10,494 nucleotides of DNA, from assembly GCA_900553345.1 (NCBI GenBank), contig USDE01000031.1:1-10494 (forward strand), written 5' to 3'. The position numbers were made by a program, and so were the translations under genes. Positions within the stretch are counted from its first letter, which is position 1. Each line of letters starts with the position of its first letter. The notes under the pieces are model-generated. The model ran no database searches. It had not been told where the DNA came from and saw nothing but the letters and a program-made list of their open reading frames with translations. Below are positions 7,588-10,494 of this stretch, one piece after another. The DNA is from an uncultured Collinsella sp. GTDB lineage: Bacteria; Actinomycetota; Coriobacteriia; Coriobacteriales; Coriobacteriaceae.

Positions 7588-8487
7588 CTAGTACTCGCGC
7601 GGGCTGTTGACGATCTCGCCGGCGGCGACCTTCTTCAGGTGCCGGCCGTAGACCGACTTGCCGTAGGCCTTCGCGGCCTCCTCGAGCCCGGCGGTCGTGA
7701 TCCAGCCGTTCTCCCAGGCGATCTCCTCGGGGACGGACACCGGCAGGTCCTGTGAGTGCTCCACGGCGCGGACGAACTCCGCCGCCTCGTGCAGGCTCTC
7801 CATGGTGCCGGTGTCCAGCCACGCGTAGCCGCGGCCCAGCGTCACGACGGACAGCGTCCCCTCCTCCAGGTACATCTGGTTGAGCGTGGTGATCTCGAGC
7901 TCGCCGCGGGCCGACGGCTCCACCCTATGCGCCTTGGCGGCCACGTCGCCCGGGTAGAAGTACAGGCCGGTGACGGCGTAGGAGCTCTTGGGGCGCTCGG
8001 GCTTCTCCTCGATGGAGACGGCCCTCCCCTCGCGGTCGAACTCCACGACGCCGAAGCGCTCGGGGTCGTCCACGTGGTAGCCGAAGACCGTGGCGCGGCC
8101 CGACTCGGCGTTCTGGACGGCGCGCGTCAGGTGGCGGGACAGGCCGTTGCCGTAGAAGATGTTGTCGCCCAGCACCAGGGCGCACGGCTCTCCGCCGATG
8201 AAGTCCTCGCCGATGGTGAAGGCCTGCGCCAGGCCGTCCGGCGAGGGCTGCTCCGCGTAGGAGAGGTTCACGCCGTAGCGCGAACCGTCCCCGAGCAGGC
8301 GCTCGAAGTTGGGCAGGTCGGTCGGCGTGGAGATGACCAGGATGTCGCGGATGCCCGCCAGCATGAGGGTGGACAGCGGGTAGTAGATCATGGGCTTGTC
8401 GTAGACCGGCAGCAGCTGCTTGGAGGTCACGAGCGTGAGCGGGTACAGGCGCGTGCCGGACCCGCCGGCGAGGATGATGCCTTTCAT
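7588..8487 (-). CDS. rmlA: Glucose-1-phosphate thymidylyltransferase
   Basis: First step of dTDP-L-rhamnose synthesis: glucose-1-phosphate plus dTTP to dTDP-glucose and pyrophosphate, in the cytoplasm. The 299-residue product opens with the nucleotide-binding loop [13 protein letters not shown] (6-18), then [19 protein letters not shown] (22-40), and further on VLGDNIFYG with the metal-binding Asp, [13 protein letters not shown], and a WLDTGT segment. The ATG at 8487 is chosen because AAGGAG (8500-8495) lies 7 bases upstream and the conserved KGIILAGG follows directly; the same frame extends to 8538 without a start site. Length fits the family. The gene is very GC-rich, like rmlB and rmlCD, from which it is separated by the low-GC unknown cassette. 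It lies 110 bases after the glycosyltransferase, behind a long inverted repeat that may control its expression. Confidence 0.95.
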   Translation of the reverse strand: MKGIILAGGSGTRLYPLTLVTSKQLLPVYDKPMIYYPLSTLMLAGIRDILVISTPTDLPNFERLLGDGSRYGVNLSYAEQPSPDGLAQAFTIGEDFIGGEPCALVLGDNIFYGNGLSRHLTRAVQNAESGRATVFGYHVDDPERFGVVEFDREGRAVSIEEKPERPKSSYAVTGLYFYPGDVAAKAHRVEPSARGELEITTLNQMYLEEGTLSVVTLGRGYAWLDTGTMESLHEAAEFVRAVEHSQDLPVSVPEEIAWENGWITTAGLEEAAKAYGKSVYGRHLKKVAAGEIVNSPREY

Positions 8488-8522
8488 AACATAACTCCTT
8501 AAAAAATAAAGCAGCCAGACAT

Positions 8523-8574
8523 TGCATGCTTGCGGCAACGTTAACTTAAAGGTCTACGTTGCCGCAAGTATGCA
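8523..8574. repeat. 19-bp inverted repeat in the leader of rmlA
   Basis: TGCATGCTTGCGGCAACGT (8523-8541) and its near-exact reverse complement (8556-8574) flank a 14-base spacer. One position differs (G against T on the plus strand, G-U in plus-strand RNA; A against C in minus-strand RNA). It lies between the glycosyltransferase stop (8598) and the rmlA ribosome binding site (8500-8495). On the transcribed (minus) strand the hairpin is followed by 12 unpaired bases before a T-rich stretch (8510-8501), so it is not a standard intrinsic terminator. It could be a leaky terminator, a processing or antitermination hairpin, or a protein-binding site in DNA. Confidence 0.85.
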
Positions 8575-8597
8575 TCCATCACATTAAAACTATAGTA

Positions 8598-10494
8598 TCA
8601 GTCATATAGGCGAACGACTCTATCCGTCAGTTTTGACCAGTCCCTCTCCTCCGCAGTCTTCAATCCCCCGTCATACAGCGTCTTACGAAGACCGTGATCA
8701 TTAACGATGCGATTAATGCAGCTCACCGCAGCATCAATATCTCCCCGGTCATAAAGCAAGCAATTCAATCCGTCGCGAAGGAACTCTGCATTACCTCCAT
8801 TGGGAACAGCAACAACAAAGCCGCCGGTCGCCATCATCTCCAGCGGGGGATATGAAAAACTTTCGAGAATGCTTGTCTTCAATAAAATATGACACTGGTT
8901 ATAGATGTCTGATATTTGATCATGCGGTACTCTACCGAGGAAATTATCAATACGGTACCAAGGCTTCTTTTTACCAGTGTAGTTCATGTACCAAATCTCA
9001 TATCTTTCAGAGTCAAGCCTTTCCACTACCCTGAAAGCTTCATCAACATTTTTATAATCAGAACCGCAATCCCCCTCAATTAGAATCCTAATTTTGGGCA
9101 AAGAAAAATCGCGCACAGAATGAGGGAACGCAGCAAGGTCAAGTCCGTTTGGCACAGACTTACAATCCTGACCGAACCTGTCCTGAAGCCATTCCTCACA
9201 CCAAGGCGAAATTGTCAAATAGTCAATATCATTATTCAAATACGTGGCATTTGCTTGAAGGCGCAGTCTATCTCCTGGAAGATAAAAATCGGTCTCCAGA
9301 TTCTGGACCAAGTACTTTTTCTTACCAATACGTGGATAGCGCCTAACAAAATCAAGAGTGTCCCAAAGGGTTGCAACTGCGGTATCAATTGCACCCGACA
9401 AAGGACATTTATCGAGCTTACCGCTAGGAACGACACGATTAAGAACAGGAATACGATGTCCGAAAACTTCAAGCCACTTTGTTGAATCATCAGTATTAAG
9501 CAACAATACATCAACGCCAGCGTCTTGAAGAATGCACAGATGCTTAAGGGCGACTAAGACACCACCGCTAGTATTCACGCTCGGCATGACCATTGCGAGA
9601 TTGGGAGATTGTTCTTTTACAATAATATCTCGGATTGCTTTAGCAGCCGAAACAGTAGTGCAGTGCTCATGGCAGTATAAATATGCAGATTCGCCGACGC
9701 TCTTCCTAAGATCAGAATCTAATATCAGACGATTGAGGGCAGCACACCAGTCCTCAACACAATCGCAGAGAAATCCAGTAACGCCATCCTGAATCATCTT
9801 CTTAAAGGCGCCAACATTGCTAGCAACCGTAGGAACCTTAACAAGCGATGATTCAGAAATACCGTTAACATGAATATTTCCATCTGCATAATATATATTC
9901 AAGTCAGAACCGGATACAATACTTTTATCTACAGCCAAAGGATATACTTCCGAATCTTGTTCGATAGCTCCAATTGCACATTTTCCATCTGTAAATTTCC
10001 GTTCCAAATTCCGCCCATCTGTTGTTACATCAAACGCCTGCAACAAACGACCTTCTCCAAAAGTCAAACCTTCATTATCGGAAGGTAAAAACAGATATCC
10101 TTCATCAATATAATAGTCAAAATTATCCCAAAGTGAAAATCCTGCTTTAAGCTCTCCATTAGAGGAATAGTTCCAGCGATTTTCTTCTTTCAACTTAGCC
10201 AATTCTTCTTCTGTAGCAATAGCCGCATCAGCAGAAGTTCCTACTAACGCATATTGACCGCCGAAAGAGATGCGCCCCAACCATGAACGTCTCAAATCCA
10301 AATTGGCTACAACATCTTTATTTTTTGAATTCTGGAAATTAACATCTCCATAATAAAGATCGGGACGTCCGTCATTAAGTTGCACTGGATTCGATGCGTG
10401 ATTGTTCTCAATTATGCTATTCCAAATTCTCTTTCTCATTGCTTGAGGCGACAAGTCTCCGTCTGCATCCAGAGTGCGTATCCCCGCGGCATCA
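8598..10494 (-). CDS. Multidomain glycosyltransferase, WsaF-like C-terminal domain; N-terminal third looks foreign; 5' end outside window
   Basis: The frame is open to the right edge; the TTG at 10454 is not a convincing start. Numbering residues from that TTG, three parts can be seen. Residues about 283-618 form a complete GT-B glycosyltransferase: MVMPSVNTSGG at 289-298, YLVQNLETDFYLPGD at 381-395, ISPWCEEWL at 415-423, VPNGLDL at 434-440, and the sugar-nucleotide-binding ESFSYPPLEMMATGGFVVAV at 531-550. This resembles WsaF-type rhamnosyltransferases, so it probably adds rhamnose from dTDP-rhamnose to a growing lipid-linked chain in the cytoplasm. Residues about 204-280 are only the last part of a second GT-B C-lobe (VPTVASNVGAFKKMIQDG, then the terminal helices); its Rossmann N-lobe and most of its donor site are missing. 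Residues 1 to about 203 are unlike any glycosyltransferase and are described separately. A working protein would probably have only the C-terminal enzyme. Confidence 0.8.
   Translation of the reverse strand, partial: DAAGIRTLDADGDLSPQAMRKRIWNSIIENNHASNPVQLNDGRPDLYYGDVNFQNSKNKDVVANLDLRRSWLGRISFGGQYALVGTSADAAIATEEELAKLKEENRWNYSSNGELKAGFSLWDNFDYYIDEGYLFLPSDNEGLTFGEGRLLQAFDVTTDGRNLERKFTDGKCAIGAIEQDSEVYPLAVDKSIVSGSDLNIYYADGNIHVNGISESSLVKVPTVASNVGAFKKMIQDGVTGFLCDCVEDWCAALNRLILDSDLRKSVGESAYLYCHEHCTTVSAAKAIRDIIVKEQSPNLAMVMPSVNTSGGVLVALKHLCILQDAGVDVLLLNTDDSTKWLEVFGHRIPVLNRVVPSGKLDKCPLSGAIDTAVATLWDTLDFVRRYPRIGKKKYLVQNLETDFYLPGDRLRLQANATYLNNDIDYLTISPWCEEWLQDRFGQDCKSVPNGLDLAAFPHSVRDFSLPKIRILIEGDCGSDYKNVDEAFRVVERLDSERYEIWYMNYTGKKKPWYRIDNFLGRVPHDQISDIYNQCHILLKTSILESFSYPPLEMMATGGFVVAVPNGGNAEFLRDGLNCLLYDRGDIDAAVSCINRIVNDHGLRKTLYDGGLKTAEERDWSKLTDRVVRLYD
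9858..10494 (-). other. Low-GC segment encoding the end of a secreted-type protein, fused in frame to the glycosyltransferase
   Basis: This part of the open frame has a strikingly low GC content; the line 10081-10140 has 16 G/C of 60, against 43 of 60 at 5161-5220 in rmlB. The encoded stretch is rich in Asn, Asp, Tyr and Trp (NDGRPDLYYGDVNF, WDNFDYYIDEGYLFLPSD) and ends with a beta-strand pattern, SDLNIYYADGNIHVNG then ISESSLVKV. That resembles the start of the C-terminal sorting domain of Bacteroidota type IX secretion substrates, which would normally continue with a Tyr-Asn/Asp-x-x-Gly turn. Instead it runs straight into glycosyltransferase sequence. I cannot name the protein family. The upstream part lies beyond the window. 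Confidence 0.5.

Noticed and set aside
7756..8502. 248-codon open frame on the plus strand
   Set aside because: Antisense shadow of rmlA, same reason.
8523..8574. Inverted repeat as a simple intrinsic terminator
   Set aside because: On the transcribed strand the T-rich stretch begins 12 bases after the stem; listed as a repeat with open function.

Overview
The window reads as about 10.5 kb of a Gram-positive, moderately high-GC genome. Coriobacteriia, and Collinsella or a close relative in particular, is my best guess. The reasons are the mixed GC content, the fused RmlC-RmlD gene, the single rhamnose/polysaccharide locus and the general protein flavour. This is recognition from memory, not a database result.

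Layout, left to right. At 1-412 (+) is the 3' part of aroQ (type II 3-dehydroquinate dehydratase). At 517-593 (-) is a tRNA-Arg(TCT) with an intrinsic terminator. At 648-2272 (-) is a two-gene ABC-2 polysaccharide exporter, permease then ATPase, translationally coupled. A divergent intergenic region with candidate promoters separates it from a membrane-anchored family 2 glycosyltransferase at 2433-3404 (+). A bidirectional terminator lies at 3455-3484. From there to the right edge everything is on the minus strand. In order of transcription these are a multidomain glycosyltransferase open at the window edge (10494-8598), a 110-base gap with a striking 19-bp inverted repeat, rmlA (8487-7588), a terminator-like hairpin, a two-gene cassette of unknown function (7492-6071), rmlB (5995-4976), and an rmlC-rmlD fusion (4961-3507).

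Together rmlA, rmlB and rmlCD encode the complete route from glucose-1-phosphate to dTDP-L-rhamnose. The last glycosyltransferase domain at the right resembles the WsaF-type rhamnosyltransferases, the GT2 probably charges a lipid-linked sugar, and the ABC pair exports a lipid-linked polymer. The simplest reading is a locus for a rhamnose-containing cell-wall polysaccharide (rhamnan-like), with an unrelated cassette inserted between rmlA and rmlB.

Three things deserve attention. (1) The unknown cassette, a small P-loop ATPase with a possible TOPRIM-like second half plus a 145-residue partner, has lower GC than its neighbours and interrupts the rml genes. It is the best candidate for an undescribed system. 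(2) The right-hand ORF looks chimeric. About 210 N-terminal residues resemble the end of a Bacteroidota secreted protein with a sorting-tail pattern, and they join in frame to the middle of a glycosyltransferase C-lobe at about 9834-9857. Assembly artefact and true recombination cannot be separated from sequence alone. (3) The long inverted repeat before rmlA may be a regulatory RNA hairpin or an operator.
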